Of a stretch of DNA of 64,000 nt, positions 9,179 to 18,559 are shown one piece after another. Source of the DNA: Snodgrassella alvi (GTDB taxonomy: Bacteria > Pseudomonadota > Gammaproteobacteria > Burkholderiales > Neisseriaceae); NCBI RefSeq assembly GCF_002777855.1, contig NZ_MEIK01000029.1:1-64000 (forward strand), written 5' to 3'. Each line of letters begins with the position of its first letter. Position 1 is the stretch's first letter. A program made the translations under genes and the position numbers. The notes under the pieces are model-generated. The model made no database searches. It saw nothing but the letters and a program-made list of their open reading frames with translations, and was not told where the DNA came from.

Positions 9179-10519
9179 TCATCCAAACAAGCGGGTAATA
9201 TCATTGAAGAAAGCCACCAGCATCAACATTAACATGGCAGCAATACCAAAACGCAGCCCCATTTCCTGAATGCGTAAACTGAGGGGCTTGCCGCGAATCC
9301 ATTCGATCGCATAATACAATAAATGCCCGCCGTCTAACACGGGAACGGGTAATAAATTCAGTACACCCAGACTGACACTGACCAAAGCCAGAAATTCAGT
9401 ATAGCTCTGCCAGCCCATGGCTGCAGTTTTTCCAGCCACATCAGCTATGGTCAGGGGACCGGATAAATAATGTAAGGATGCCTGACCAGTGAGTAATTTG
9501 GCAAACATGGAAAGAGTGAGTGTAATGTAATCCCATGTGCGCTGCATAGCCAGCTGCACTGATTGAAAAAAACTGGGCTGATAATGTTGGCGTATCTGGC
9601 GATCCCATGCTTTATCACGCATGGCTCCAACACCAACCTGGCCGATGATGGTGCCGTTTTCGAGTACAGACTCAGGGCGCAGACTGGTATGTTGAATTTG
9701 TCCATTGCGTTGATAACTAATATCTAGTCGTGCTCCGGCACTGGCTCGGATATTATCCACCCATTCTTGCCAGTTACTAATTTTGCGGCCATTTATGGTT
9801 AACAATATGTCCCCGGCTTGCAGACCTGCTTTGGCAGCTACGCTGTCAGGTACGACCATGCCTATCTGGTTGATTACTTTAAACGGCACGATACCAAGAT
9901 ATCCTGTTTTAGCTACATTAGCCGCTGCTTCGGTACCCGCAATGTTGAACAGACGCTTTCCAGGTTGTCCTGCGGCGCTGATGACATCTACCAAAACTTT
10001 GCCAGCATCCAGATTAAGCATGATTTTGGCTTGAGCATCTGACCAATCGGTAACTGGCTGTCCATTCACACTTAAGATACGGTCACCAGACCGAAAACCG
10101 GCATCTGCTGCTACACTTGCTGGCTCTACCATCCCAACCCATGGCCGCATCTGAGTAATACCGCCGATGCTGAAACTGGCCGCATACAAAATTATCGCTA
10201 GAATCAAGTTAGTTAATGGACCGGCAATGACGATAGCAATTCGTTTCAGAGGATGCTGACGGTCAAAGGCAAAAGGTAAATCAGCCTCACTGACCTCCCC
10301 TTCCCGTGTGTCTACCATTTTGACATAACCGCCTAGCGGAATGGGAGCCAGACACCATTCAATGTTGGCACGTTTGATAGAATAGAAAGGTTTACCAAAA
10401 CCGATGCTAAATCGCAGCACTTTGACACCGCACCAGCGCGCTACCAGCAGATGGCCTAATTCATGCAAACTGACCAGAAGTAAAATGGCTACGATAAAAG
10501 CAACTATGGTTAGTAACAT
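9179..10519 (-). CDS. rseP: RseP-type site-2 intramembrane zinc metalloprotease
   Basis: 446-residue inner-membrane protease that cleaves transmembrane segments, such as anti-sigma factors and signal-peptide remnants. HELGH at residues 19-23 is the zinc site in the first membrane helix, and NLLPVPVLDGGHLL in the third carries the other zinc ligand. Two PDZ domains lie between (VVPDSVAAKAGLQAGD marks the second). It overlaps the bamA ribosome-binding region, placing protease and barrel-assembly factor in one transcription unit as in Neisseria and E. coli. Confidence 0.95.
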   Translation of the reverse strand: MLLTIVAFIVAILLLVSLHELGHLLVARWCGVKVLRFSIGFGKPFYSIKRANIEWCLAPIPLGGYVKMVDTREGEVSEADLPFAFDRQHPLKRIAIVIAGPLTNLILAIILYAASFSIGGITQMRPWVGMVEPASVAADAGFRSGDRILSVNGQPVTDWSDAQAKIMLNLDAGKVLVDVISAAGQPGKRLFNIAGTEAAANVAKTGYLGIVPFKVINQIGMVVPDSVAAKAGLQAGDILLTINGRKISNWQEWVDNIRASAGARLDISYQRNGQIQHTSLRPESVLENGTIIGQVGVGAMRDKAWDRQIRQHYQPSFFQSVQLAMQRTWDYITLTLSMFAKLLTGQASLHYLSGPLTIADVAGKTAAMGWQSYTEFLALVSVSLGVLNLLPVPVLDGGHLLYYAIEWIRGKPLSLRIQEMGLRFGIAAMLMLMLVAFFNDITRLFG

Positions 10520-10533
10520 GGTTTATCCTGTAT

Positions 10534-11736
10534 TCAGCTGGCAGCCCTACCGGCCACCCATGTTTTAGCAGCACTACGCACCTGCTCATCCAGAAACAGA
10601 AATTCTTCGATGGATGCTGCTATAGAGCCGCTGAATTGCTGCAGGCAGCTTTCAACGACCTGTGCCAATTCAGTAAACCGAATCTGCTCATCCAGAAAAG
10701 CGGCCACGGCAATTTCATTAGCTGCATTCAGGACACAAGAGCTGGCGTCATTGCTGCTGTTCAGTACATCATATGCCAATTTCAGGCAGGGAAAGCGTAC
10801 AAAATCCGGTGCAAAAAAGTTTAAGCCACTTAAACGCGTAAAATCCAGTTGTTTGACACCTGAAACAATTCTATCTGGCAACCCCAGACAATGCGCAATC
10901 GGTATGCGCATGTCCGGCTTACCCATTTGTGCCAGTACAGACCCATCAATATAGCGTACCATACTGTGTATCACACTTTGTGGATGGATAACTACTTCCA
11001 GCTGTTTAGCTGTTACATTGAATAACCAGCGAGCTTCTATCAATTCCAGCCCTTTATTCATCATGCTGGCAGAATCTACTGAAATTTTACGTCCCATTTT
11101 CCAGTTAGGATGGTTTATTGCTGCTTCTGGGGTAATTGTGGCAAATTCATCCAACGGTGTATGCAGAAAGGGGCCACCTGAAGCCGTCAAAATCAGCGAT
11201 TCCACGCCAGCCAGTTGAGGATTACCCTGATAATCAGCAGGCAAAGACTGAAAAATGGCGTTGTGTTCGCTATCAACCGGTAATAGACGCGCACCGTACT
11301 GCTGTACAGTTTGCATAAATAAGGCTCCAGCCACTACTAAAGTTTCTTTATTGGCCAGATATATGATTTTACCGGCTTTAGCTGCGGCAAGAGTCGGTTT
11401 TAGTCCGGCCGCGCCAACAATAGCAGCCATTACAGCATCAGTTTCACTGGCCTGTGCCACATCACACAGCGCCTGCTCACCATACAATACTTCGGTTTTC
11501 AGTGCCGCTGTCTGTAATTGTGCCTGCAATACGCAGGCCTGCTGGGCGGTGGCCACCACTGCGTACACCGGTTGGAAACGAAAACACAATTCGGCCAAAC
11601 GATCAATTTGCTGGTACGCTGTCAAAGCAAAGACAACAAAGCGTTCGGGATGGCGGCCTATAACATCTAGCGTATTCAGGCCTATGCTGCCGGTAGCACC
11701 CAGAATGGTAATTGATATCGGATTACAACCATTCAT
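10534..11736 (-). CDS. dxr: 1-deoxy-D-xylulose 5-phosphate reductoisomerase
   Basis: 400 residues. Cytoplasmic NADPH enzyme making 2-C-methyl-D-erythritol 4-phosphate, the committed step of the non-mevalonate isoprenoid pathway. ITILGATGSIGLNTLDVI is the NADPH-binding loop; ANKETLVVAG, the SEHNAIFQ metal/substrate site and the SASMMNKGLELIEA segment are intact. Its product line feeds UppS two genes upstream. It sits 14 bases before rseP and 7 after cdsA. Only a weak Shine-Dalgarno is visible. Confidence 0.97.
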   Translation of the reverse strand: MNGCNPISITILGATGSIGLNTLDVIGRHPERFVVFALTAYQQIDRLAELCFRFQPVYAVVATAQQACVLQAQLQTAALKTEVLYGEQALCDVAQASETDAVMAAIVGAAGLKPTLAAAKAGKIIYLANKETLVVAGALFMQTVQQYGARLLPVDSEHNAIFQSLPADYQGNPQLAGVESLILTASGGPFLHTPLDEFATITPEAAINHPNWKMGRKISVDSASMMNKGLELIEARWLFNVTAKQLEVVIHPQSVIHSMVRYIDGSVLAQMGKPDMRIPIAHCLGLPDRIVSGVKQLDFTRLSGLNFFAPDFVRFPCLKLAYDVLNSSNDASSCVLNAANEIAVAAFLDEQIRFTELAQVVESCLQQFSGSIAASIEEFLFLDEQVRSAAKTWVAGRAAS

Positions 11737-11743
11737 CAGTAAA

Positions 11744-12553
11744 TCACTTTATATTAAAACATACCACTAAAGCGGCATAAACGCTGAGTACGGCTATCAG
11801 GGAATCTACCCGATCGAATACACCGCCATGTCCAGGCAGAAGCTTGCTACTGTCTTTTACACCACCTGCACGTTTGAGCCAACTTTCAAGCAAATCGCCA
11901 CAGATACTGACAGCGGTCAGAATAGCCGCCAGAATCATGGTTTGCCACGCCGGCAGATTAACAGGTAGCCATTCGCGCTGCTGCAATATTAATGTATATA
12001 TTGCAACGCAGAATACGGCACCTATTGCCCCTTCCCAACTTTTATTCGGGCTGATGGTCGGTGCTAGTTTACGTTTACCGAATGCCCGGCCAACAAAATA
12101 GGCGGCAATATCAGCAATCCATACTAAAGCCATGATCGACAGTAGTGCAGTGGCTGATCTGGCATCTGGACGCAGAGAAATTAAAGCTTGCCAGAAAGGC
12201 AACATTAAGATCCAACCGGTCAATACACCAAGCAAGTTTGCTTTAACTTTCCATTTAAATTTTAACCAGAAGGGTACGATTATCAGCCAAAACAGCAATA
12301 CAACTATCTGTAACCATACAGGTGTGTAAGTCTGTTGATGATAAAGATACAGGCAGAAACCACCTGCTGCACTCAGCAGTAAATAGAGTAGGTTTTGTAC
12401 ATGGGTGAAATGGACAATACGGGCATATTCCCATAAAGCCAGCAATGCAATGAGGCCACTGAAAGCAGCCCATAAGCTGTTATTGGCCCCAAACAACATA
12501 CCTATCATTAAGGGCAACAGGATTAGTGCAGTGAGAATACGTTGTTTGAGCAT
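11744..12553 (-). CDS. cdsA: Phosphatidate cytidylyltransferase (CDP-diglyceride synthase)
   Basis: 269-residue polytopic inner-membrane enzyme that makes CDP-diacylglycerol, the precursor of all phospholipids. About seven to eight hydrophobic segments are visible. The signature KLLPGHGGVFDRVDSL near the C-terminus holds the catalytic aspartates, and the NKSWEGAIGA motif in the middle is also typical. Three bases separate it from uppS. Confidence 0.96.
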   Translation of the reverse strand: MLKQRILTALILLPLMIGMLFGANNSLWAAFSGLIALLALWEYARIVHFTHVQNLLYLLLSAAGGFCLYLYHQQTYTPVWLQIVVLLFWLIIVPFWLKFKWKVKANLLGVLTGWILMLPFWQALISLRPDARSATALLSIMALVWIADIAAYFVGRAFGKRKLAPTISPNKSWEGAIGAVFCVAIYTLILQQREWLPVNLPAWQTMILAAILTAVSICGDLLESWLKRAGGVKDSSKLLPGHGGVFDRVDSLIAVLSVYAALVVCFNIK

Positions 12554-12556
12554 ATG

Positions 12557-13306
12557 TCAGGGACGCTGTTGAGTAAGAGGCAGCTGCTCCGAAGTTCTAC
12601 CAAAGCGCCGCTCCCGCACCTGATAGGAGCGGATGGCAGTAGCCAGATGGTCTTCGTCAAAATCTGGCCACAGCACCGGTGTAAAATATAATTCGGTGTA
12701 GGCAAGTTGCCATAAGAGAAAATTACTGATACGTGTTTCACCACCGGTGCGGATGAACAGGTCTGGTTCTGGTGCATCGCCAAGTGAAAGATAGGGCAAA
12801 ATGCTGCTTTCAGTTAGCTCGGTAGCTCCTGCCTGAATGGCCTGATTGGCTGCATGCAGAATATCCCAGCGACCACCGTAATCTGCAGCAATGGTCAGAG
12901 TAAGGCCGGTATTGGCTGCAGTTAATGCTTCAGCATCTTCAATACCTTGTACAATTTCTGCAGCAAACCGGCTACGATCACCGATAACTCGCAGGCGCAG
13001 GTTGTTTTTATGCAATTTCTGTACACGTTTCTGTAAGGATTGCAGAAACAGATTCATCAGGAAGTTAACTTCATCTACCGGCCGCCGCCAGTTTTCGGTT
13101 GAAAAAGCAAAAACAGTCAGATACTCGACACCCATACGGGCACAGTTTGCTGTCATGTCTTCCAGCATTTCCAGACCTTTTTTATGCCCCATGATACGGG
13201 GCATCAACCGTTTTTTGGCCCAGCGCCCGTTTCCATCCATGATAACGGCAATGTGACGAGGTATGTCTGTGTGTTCTGGTACGGTTTGGGTACTACTGGT
13301 AGTCAA
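12557..13306 (-). CDS. uppS: Undecaprenyl pyrophosphate synthase
   Basis: 249-residue cytoplasmic cis-prenyltransferase that makes the C55 lipid carrier for peptidoglycan and surface glycans. HIAVIMDGNGRWA carries the catalytic aspartate (residue 24), LTVFAFSTENWRRP is the conserved central motif, and DLFIRTGGETRISNFLLWQ with YTELYFTPVLWPDF closes the active site. First gene of the envelope array, 28 bases after frr. Confidence 0.97.
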   Translation of the reverse strand: MTTSSTQTVPEHTDIPRHIAVIMDGNGRWAKKRLMPRIMGHKKGLEMLEDMTANCARMGVEYLTVFAFSTENWRRPVDEVNFLMNLFLQSLQKRVQKLHKNNLRLRVIGDRSRFAAEIVQGIEDAEALTAANTGLTLTIAADYGGRWDILHAANQAIQAGATELTESSILPYLSLGDAPEPDLFIRTGGETRISNFLLWQLAYTELYFTPVLWPDFDEDHLATAIRSYQVRERRFGRTSEQLPLTQQRP

Positions 13307-13334
13307 GATACATCCTTTACGGGGATTTACAAGC

Positions 13335-13892
13335 TTAGATGGCCATCAGGTCGGCTTCTTTGGTTGCCAGCATTTTATCAATTTCAGCTATGTATTTATC
13401 AGTCAGCTTCTGAATGCCTTCTTCACCGCGGCGGGCTTCATCTTCGCTGATTTCTTTGTCTTTGAGTAGCCGTTTGAGGTCATTATTGGCATCACGACGA
13501 ACATTACGTACCACAACGCGACCATCTTCTACTTCGCCACGTACTACTTTTATTAGATCCTTTCGGCGCTCTTCAGTAAGCATTGGCATCGGCACGCGTA
13601 TCAAATCACCCATGGCAGCTGGATTCAGTCCGAGATTGGAATTGCGGATGGCTTTTTCGATAACGGCGGCCATTTTACTTTCAAAGGGTTTAACACCGAT
13701 GGTACGGGCATCTAGCAGAGTTATGCTGGCTACCTGACTTACAGAAACCATGCTGCCGTAGTATTCTACTTCTACCTGATCCAGCAGACCGGTATGCGCA
13801 CGGCCGGTACGAACTTTTGCCAGATTATCGCGCAATACATCCAAGGATTTCTGCATTTTTGTTTCAGCGGTGTGTTGAATTTCGTTAATCAT
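13335..13892 (-). CDS. frr: Ribosome recycling factor
   Basis: 185 residues. Splits post-termination ribosomes together with EF-G. Starts at the ATG at 13892 ([13 protein letters not shown]), six bases after AGGA; two in-frame codons further upstream are judged too far. [35 protein letters not shown] and the C-terminal helix with DKYIAEID are all typical. Follows pyrH by 130 bases, the conserved rpsB-tsf-pyrH-frr order. Confidence 0.97.
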   Translation of the reverse strand: MINEIQHTAETKMQKSLDVLRDNLAKVRTGRAHTGLLDQVEVEYYGSMVSVSQVASITLLDARTIGVKPFESKMAAVIEKAIRNSNLGLNPAAMGDLIRVPMPMLTEERRKDLIKVVRGEVEDGRVVVRNVRRDANNDLKRLLKDKEISEDEARRGEEGIQKLTDKYIAEIDKMLATKEADLMAI

Positions 13893-14022
13893 GAACATTC
13901 CTGTCTGAACTGATTGCATTTATTTCAATTTGTTGAAATTTCGGCAACCAGAAAAGGGCAAACGCGCATACTAACGCAGTTATACGCGTCAACTCAAGTT
14001 AAGTTAATCTGTCTGGCGATTT

Positions 14023-14742
14023 TTAAACATGCACCAGTGTACCTTCATCTTCACCCATGATGACTTTTTTCAATGCACCCGGTTTGAAGATGCCAAACAC
14101 CACAATATTTAATTTCTGCTCACGACATAAGGCAAAGGCTGTGGCATCCATTACTTTTAAATTCTGGCTGATTGCTTCATCAAAGGTGATTTGCTGATAA
14201 CGTCTAGCCTCTGGATTGGTTTTGGGGTCGGCCGTATATACACCGTCTACATTGGTTGCTTTTAACATAATATCACAATTCATTTCCACACCACGTAGGC
14301 TGGCTGCAGTATCGGTGGTAAAAAATGGATTGCCGGTGCCGGCAGCAAAAATGACTACTTTACCTTCTTCTAAATATTGGATGGCTTTGGGACGCGCATA
14401 AGTTTCGGCAACCTGCTGCATACTCAAGGCAGACTGGACGCGAGCCTTTATCTGCTGGGTTTCGAAGGCTTCTTTTAAGGCAAGGGCATTCATTACTGTG
14501 GCCATCATGCCCATGTAATCGGCGGTGGCGCGCTCCATGCCCTTGGCAGACTGAGCCATACCACGAAAGATGTTACCACCACCTATGACGATAGCCACTT
14601 CTACCCCCATTTCGACCACTTCTTTAACCTGTGCGGTGATTTGCATGATGGTATCGCGGTTGATACCGAAAGCATCTGGCCCCATCAGGGATTCACCGGA
14701 TAGCTTCAATAATACACGCTTGTATTTTGCTGGTTTGGTCAT
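14023..14742 (-). CDS. pyrH: Uridylate kinase
   Basis: 239 residues. Bacterial UMP kinase of the amino-acid-kinase fold, phosphorylating UMP to [17 protein letters not shown] opens the nucleotide site, followed by [10 protein letters not shown], the [17 protein letters not shown] helix and [14 protein letters not shown]. The start at 14742 (MTKPAKYKR) is two codons inside a first ATG and agrees with homologues. Separated from tsf by a terminator, so it probably has its own promoter. Confidence 0.97.
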   Translation of the reverse strand: MTKPAKYKRVLLKLSGESLMGPDAFGINRDTIMQITAQVKEVVEMGVEVAIVIGGGNIFRGMAQSAKGMERATADYMGMMATVMNALALKEAFETQQIKARVQSALSMQQVAETYARPKAIQYLEEGKVVIFAAGTGNPFFTTDTAASLRGVEMNCDIMLKATNVDGVYTADPKTNPEARRYQQITFDEAISQNLKVMDATAFALCREQKLNIVVFGIFKPGALKKVIMGEDEGTLVHV

Positions 14743-14854
14743 GATCATTCTTTCTATCTGATTGCCATTAGATTTTTAACAGCTATTACTATAATTTTCA
14801 AAATATATTGGGAACTTTTATTTCAGCTATCTCAATGCGATGAAAGAGATAACT

Positions 14855-14897
14855 CAAAAAAAAGCACCCTGATTCAGAAATCTGAATCCAGAGTGCC
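14855..14897 (-). terminator. Rho-independent terminator of rpsB-tsf
   Basis: On the minus strand a long near-perfect hairpin (GCACTCTGGATTCAGA paired with TCTGAATCAGGGTGC) is followed by a run of eight Ts. It starts 16 bases past the tsf stop. Confidence 0.92.
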
Positions 14898-14913
14898 CTT
14901 GGCATTTACTGCC

Positions 14914-15786
14914 TTATACTTTGGAAGCAGCGGCTACTTCAGCAGCGTAATCTACTTCTTTTTTCTCAATACCTTCACCTACGTGGAAAGCTACAAAACG
15001 GCTGATTTCGGCATTCTGTTCTTTAAGAAATTTTTCCACGGTTTGGTCAGGGTTGATGACAAACTGCTGACCTAGAAGAGTTACTTCTGCCAGAAACTTC
15101 TGTACACGGCCTTCCACCATTTTTTCAATGATGTTTGCCGGCTTGCCGGAAGCAGCAGCTTGCTCTTCATAAATGTGGCGTTCTTTAGCCACAATTTCCG
15201 GATTTACTTCAGCAGCAGAGACACACTGTGGTTTGGAAGCTGCAATGTGCATAGCCACCTGACGAATAGCCTGAGTATCGCCACCTTTGTGCTCAACCAA
15301 TACGCCGATTTTGGTACCGTGCATATAGGTAACCAGACTATTGTCGGTTTCAATGCGTTCAAAGCGGCGCACGGTGATGTTTTCACCCAGTTTGGCAATC
15401 ACAGCTTTGCGGGCTTCTTCAATGGTTACACCGTCGTCGGTTTTAGCTTCAGCCAAGGCTTCCAGACTAGCTGGATTATGTACGGCAACGGCTTTGGCCA
15501 CAGCCTGAGCAAACGCCATGAAGCTGGTATCTTTGGCAACAAAGTCAGTTTCACAGTTGATTTCGGCTACGGCACCTACTTTACCATCTACATATTCGGC
15601 AATCACGCCTTCTGCAGCTGTACGTCCAGCCAATTTACCAGCTTTGGCACCGGATTTAATGCGCAAAATTTCTTCGGCTTTTTCCATATTACCTTCGGCT
15701 TCCACCAGTGCTTTTTTGCATTCCATCATGCCCAGACCAGTAGCAGCACGCAAATCACCAACCATTTTTGCAGTAATTGCAGCCAT
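14914..15786 (-). CDS. tsf: Translation elongation factor Ts
   Basis: 290 residues. Nucleotide exchange factor that regenerates EF-Tu-GTP. The N-terminal UBA-like domain ([32 protein letters not shown]) is followed by the core with [11 protein letters not shown] and a C-terminal [16 protein letters not shown]. Lies 115 bases after rpsB, with a hairpin in between that should reduce but not abolish read-through. Confidence 0.97.
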   Translation of the reverse strand: MAAITAKMVGDLRAATGLGMMECKKALVEAEGNMEKAEEILRIKSGAKAGKLAGRTAAEGVIAEYVDGKVGAVAEINCETDFVAKDTSFMAFAQAVAKAVAVHNPASLEALAEAKTDDGVTIEEARKAVIAKLGENITVRRFERIETDNSLVTYMHGTKIGVLVEHKGGDTQAIRQVAMHIAASKPQCVSAAEVNPEIVAKERHIYEEQAAASGKPANIIEKMVEGRVQKFLAEVTLLGQQFVINPDQTVEKFLKEQNAEISRFVAFHVGEGIEKKEVDYAAEVAAASKV

Positions 15787-15847
15787 GTTTTACTCCTTAA
15801 ACTTGATTATACTCAGCCCGATGGATATCAGACTGAAAAAATACTTT

Positions 15848-15872
15848 AAAAAAAGGGGCACTAATGTCCCCC
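15848..15872 (-). terminator. Hairpin with T-tract between rpsB and tsf, likely partial terminator
   Basis: On the minus strand GGGGACATTAGTGCCCC folds into a hairpin with one bulged base and is followed by seven Ts. It is 30 bases past the rpsB stop and inside the rpsB-tsf unit, so it would set the ratio of S2 to EF-Ts transcripts. Confidence 0.65.
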
Positions 15873-15901
15873 TTCTTTTACGAAAAATACGAAAGAGCTA
15901 A

Positions 15902-16651
15902 TTATTCGGCAGTTGCTGCAGCCTGTTTTTCCTCAGCAGCCTGAGCAGCCTGAACCACTTCCTGCAATGATTGGGCTTTGCCTTCCAGAATAGCATCAGC
16001 AATACCGCGACAATACAGACGGATGGCTTTAGCTGAGTCATCATTACCAGGAATTACATATTTAACGTCGTCAGGGCTATTGTTGGTGTCGACTACAGCG
16101 ATAACTGGAATACCCAATTTAGCGGCTTCTACCAGTGTACCTTTTTGATAGCCGGTATCGATAACGAAAATAGCATCCGGAAGACCTTTCATGTCTTTGA
16201 TACCGCCCAAAGAACGTTCCAGTTTGGCTACTTCACGCTGCATTTCCAGCACTTCTTTTTTGCCATAGCCAGCTTCGGTAGCATTTTCCAGCGCAGCGGT
16301 TTTTTCTTCCAGACGTTTGATAGACTGTTTAACGGTTTTGTAGTTGGTGAGCATACCACCCAACCAACGATGATCTACGTAAGGTGCACCAGCGCGGGTT
16401 GCTTCTTCCTTAACAATATCACGAGCCTGACGTTTAGTACCAACAAATAATACGGTACCTTTGTTGGCAGCCAGACGGCGCACAACATCCTGTGCTTCAA
16501 TAAACAGCGGCAGGGTTTTTTCCAGATTGATGATATGAATTTTGTTACGCGCACCGAAAATGTATTCAGCCATTTTCGGGTTCCAGTAGCGGGTTTGGTG
16601 ACCAAAATGTACGCCTGCTTCCAGCATCTGGCGCATAGTAATTTGTGACAT
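15902..16651 (-). CDS. rpsB: 30S ribosomal protein S2
   Basis: 249 residues. The start at 16651 ([25 protein letters not shown]) matches the family; the open frame extends 13 codons upstream without support. [28 protein letters not shown] and [25 protein letters not shown] are diagnostic. The C-terminal tail is Ala/Gln/Glu-rich. First gene of rpsB-tsf, with a promoter and leader between it and the divergent folate gene. Confidence 0.98.
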   Translation of the reverse strand: MSQITMRQMLEAGVHFGHQTRYWNPKMAEYIFGARNKIHIINLEKTLPLFIEAQDVVRRLAANKGTVLFVGTKRQARDIVKEEATRAGAPYVDHRWLGGMLTNYKTVKQSIKRLEEKTAALENATEAGYGKKEVLEMQREVAKLERSLGGIKDMKGLPDAIFVIDTGYQKGTLVEAAKLGIPVIAVVDTNNSPDDVKYVIPGNDDSAKAIRLYCRGIADAILEGKAQSLQEVVQAAQAAEEKQAAATAE

Positions 16652-16707
16652 AATATCTATCCTTAAAGGGTTAAAGCCTGACACCGCCACGCATAGAACT
16701 CTATAAA

Positions 16708-16717
16708 TTAAAGAGCA
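16708..16717 (-). promoter_or_regulatory. boxA-like motif in the rpsB leader
   Basis: The rpsB 5' leader contains TGCTCTTTAA on the minus strand, the same core as the rRNA boxA (GCTCTTTAACA) at the left edge of this window. It lies between the promoter at 16773-16801 and the rpsB start. Motif match only. Confidence 0.45.
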
Positions 16718-16772
16718 CCCTTTCGCGTACGGTGCGAGCGTTATTTATTTTTTACCGAGGTAAAACGTTCGG

Positions 16773-16801
16773 ATGATACAGAAAAAAAGCTGTTTCGGCA
16801 A
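16773..16801 (-). promoter_or_regulatory. Predicted rpsB promoter
   Basis: Minus strand -35 TTGCCG (complement of 16796-16801), 17-base spacer, -10 TATCAT (complement of 16773-16778). It would give a leader of roughly 115 bases before the rpsB start. Confidence 0.6.
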
Positions 16802-16852
16802 GTGCACGATACTACCTCTGTTAATCAATTTATTTAGCCGTCTATTTTATTT

Positions 16853-17455
16853 ATGCACCAGCATTACGATAAAACATTACTACGCCGCTGTTTGCGACAG
16901 CAGCGGCAACAAATAAAGCCGGAGCTCCGCAAAGAGGCCACATCGCAAATTAACCGCCTGCTTTATCCCTTGATAAGACGTGGCAAACGGATTGCAGCGT
17001 ACTGGGCCATTGGTAGCGAATTATCATTGTGGTCTTTTATTGCCACGGCACAGCACCGCGGAGCCGAAGTCTATTTACCCAGTATTGCACCCAAGCAGCG
17101 CCAATTATGGTTTACACGTTGCCCGCACCTACCCCGACAGCCTGCCACAGCTCGCTATTTGATTTTGCATGGGCTTAAGCGCAGACGGAAGACAATTCCG
17201 CAGTTTGGCGGACCACGCCTACGCGCCCGCAGCTTAAACACAGTTATTGTCCCTTTACTTGGCATTGACCAGCAGGGTAACCGGCTTGGTCAGGGTGGAG
17301 GTTATTATGATGCTACGCTTGCAGCTTTACCACCATGGCATTTGAGATTGACCGGCGTGGGTTTTAAATGCCAGTTGATTGATAAAATAGAATCGGAAAA
17401 ACACGATATCAGAATACCGTTTTTTATCTGTGAAGAGGGAATTCGAAATTTTTAA
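16853..17455 (+). CDS. 5-formyltetrahydrofolate cyclo-ligase family protein
   Basis: 200 residues. Cytoplasmic ATP-dependent enzyme returning 5-formyl-THF to the folate pool as 5,10-methenyl-THF. The N-terminal RRCLRQQRQQIKP matches the ATP-binding start of the family, and VIVPLLGIDQQGNRLGQGGGYYDATL is the diagnostic substrate loop. Basic residues are unusually frequent in the first 130 positions. Divergent from rpsB. Confidence 0.9.
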   Translation: MHQHYDKTLLRRCLRQQRQQIKPELRKEATSQINRLLYPLIRRGKRIAAYWAIGSELSLWSFIATAQHRGAEVYLPSIAPKQRQLWFTRCPHLPRQPATARYLILHGLKRRRKTIPQFGGPRLRARSLNTVIVPLLGIDQQGNRLGQGGGYYDATLAALPPWHLRLTGVGFKCQLIDKIESEKHDIRIPFFICEEGIRNF

Positions 17456-17575
17456 TATGATTTTCTGGTCAGAATGAAGATATTTATTTGTGCTTATTAT
17501 TCTCACTGGCTATTTATCGATTAAATAAATCCACTTTTAAGTAGTCGTCGGCAATCCAGCTATGAAAAAATAATT

Positions 17576-17611
17576 GGGCAGTTACGCAATATAGGTTACA
17601 TGTAACTGCCC
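17576..17611. terminator. Inverted repeat between convergent genes, possible terminator
   Basis: GGGCAGTTAC pairs perfectly with GTAACTGCCC around a 16-base loop. On the minus strand a T-rich tail (ending in six Ts) follows after a few bases, so it may end the nfsB transcript. Weaker than the other hairpins listed. Confidence 0.5.
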
Positions 17612-17644
17612 TTGAAGCTGTCTGAAGACAGTCAGATCTGATTA

Positions 17645-18289
17645 TTATAAATGCGTAAAAATCTCTTGTTCCGGTAAGCGTGATTTTGGGCGGCTGGCAT
17701 TACTGTCATGGGCTGCACGATAGCCTAGACATACCACCAAAACGCTTTTCAGACCTTGCTGCGGTAGACCAAGTATTTCATCCATTTTCTGGTCATCAAA
17801 TCCTTCAATAGCTGTAGAATCGATGCCGACAGCCGTGGCCGCAAATAATAGTTGCCCTAGCACGATATAAAGTTGTTTACTTTCCCATTCAAGCTGGCTT
17901 TGCGGAGTAGAACTGTTTTTATTTACAAAGAAATGGCGACCTTTGTCCATCATTTCTTTTACTTCTCCTTCACCGAAACGGCCATCTTTTTCTTCTTGTG
18001 CCAACACCTGCTGTAAATGCTTTTCGTCCAACGGTTTTTTGGCACAAAATATTAATGTATGGGATGCATCAGCGACACGCGGATGATTCAGTTCTAGGAT
18101 GGCTGGCATGATTTTTTCCCGCGCAGTATCGTTATCTACTACAAAAAAATGCCAAGGTTGTGAATTAACCGATGAGGGACTGTTTCTAATTACTTCAAAT
18201 AACTGAGCTAATTGTTCAGGTGGTATTGTGCGGGTTTTGTCATAATGTTTCGTGGTATAACGCTGTTTAGAAATATCAGCAATATTCAT
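17645..18289 (-). CDS. nfsB: Oxygen-insensitive NAD(P)H nitroreductase, NfsB type
   Basis: 214 residues, close to E. coli NfsB in length and sequence. FMN enzyme reducing nitro compounds and quinones. RYTTKHYDKT, SPSSVNSQPWHFFVV (FMN-binding), ASHTLIFCAK, KQLYIVLGQLLFAATAVGID and the C-terminal ASRPKSRLP all align with the family. Monocistronic, with about 270 AT-rich bases upstream. Confidence 0.92.
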   Translation of the reverse strand: MNIADISKQRYTTKHYDKTRTIPPEQLAQLFEVIRNSPSSVNSQPWHFFVVDNDTAREKIMPAILELNHPRVADASHTLIFCAKKPLDEKHLQQVLAQEEKDGRFGEGEVKEMMDKGRHFFVNKNSSTPQSQLEWESKQLYIVLGQLLFAATAVGIDSTAIEGFDDQKMDEILGLPQQGLKSVLVVCLGYRAAHDSNASRPKSRLPEQEIFTHL

Positions 18290-18559
18290 AGTTGGCTCCT
18301 GTTACTTAACTACTATATTTGTATAATAATTCAGATATTTAATTTTATACAGTTTATTATCCTTGGTAGTGTGCTGCTATGACAGCCATGCTGTAAATCA
18401 TTACCATTTCCTAACCACAGTTTAATTTCTGTATGTAGTTAATGTTATCTGATAATTTAGAAAAAGTATTGTTGAATATTTTTTTTGCAGTTACTAAATT
18501 TTTTTAAACAAAATGCTACTGTTTTATGACTGTATACGGAAATTGCCGTGGACAGGATA

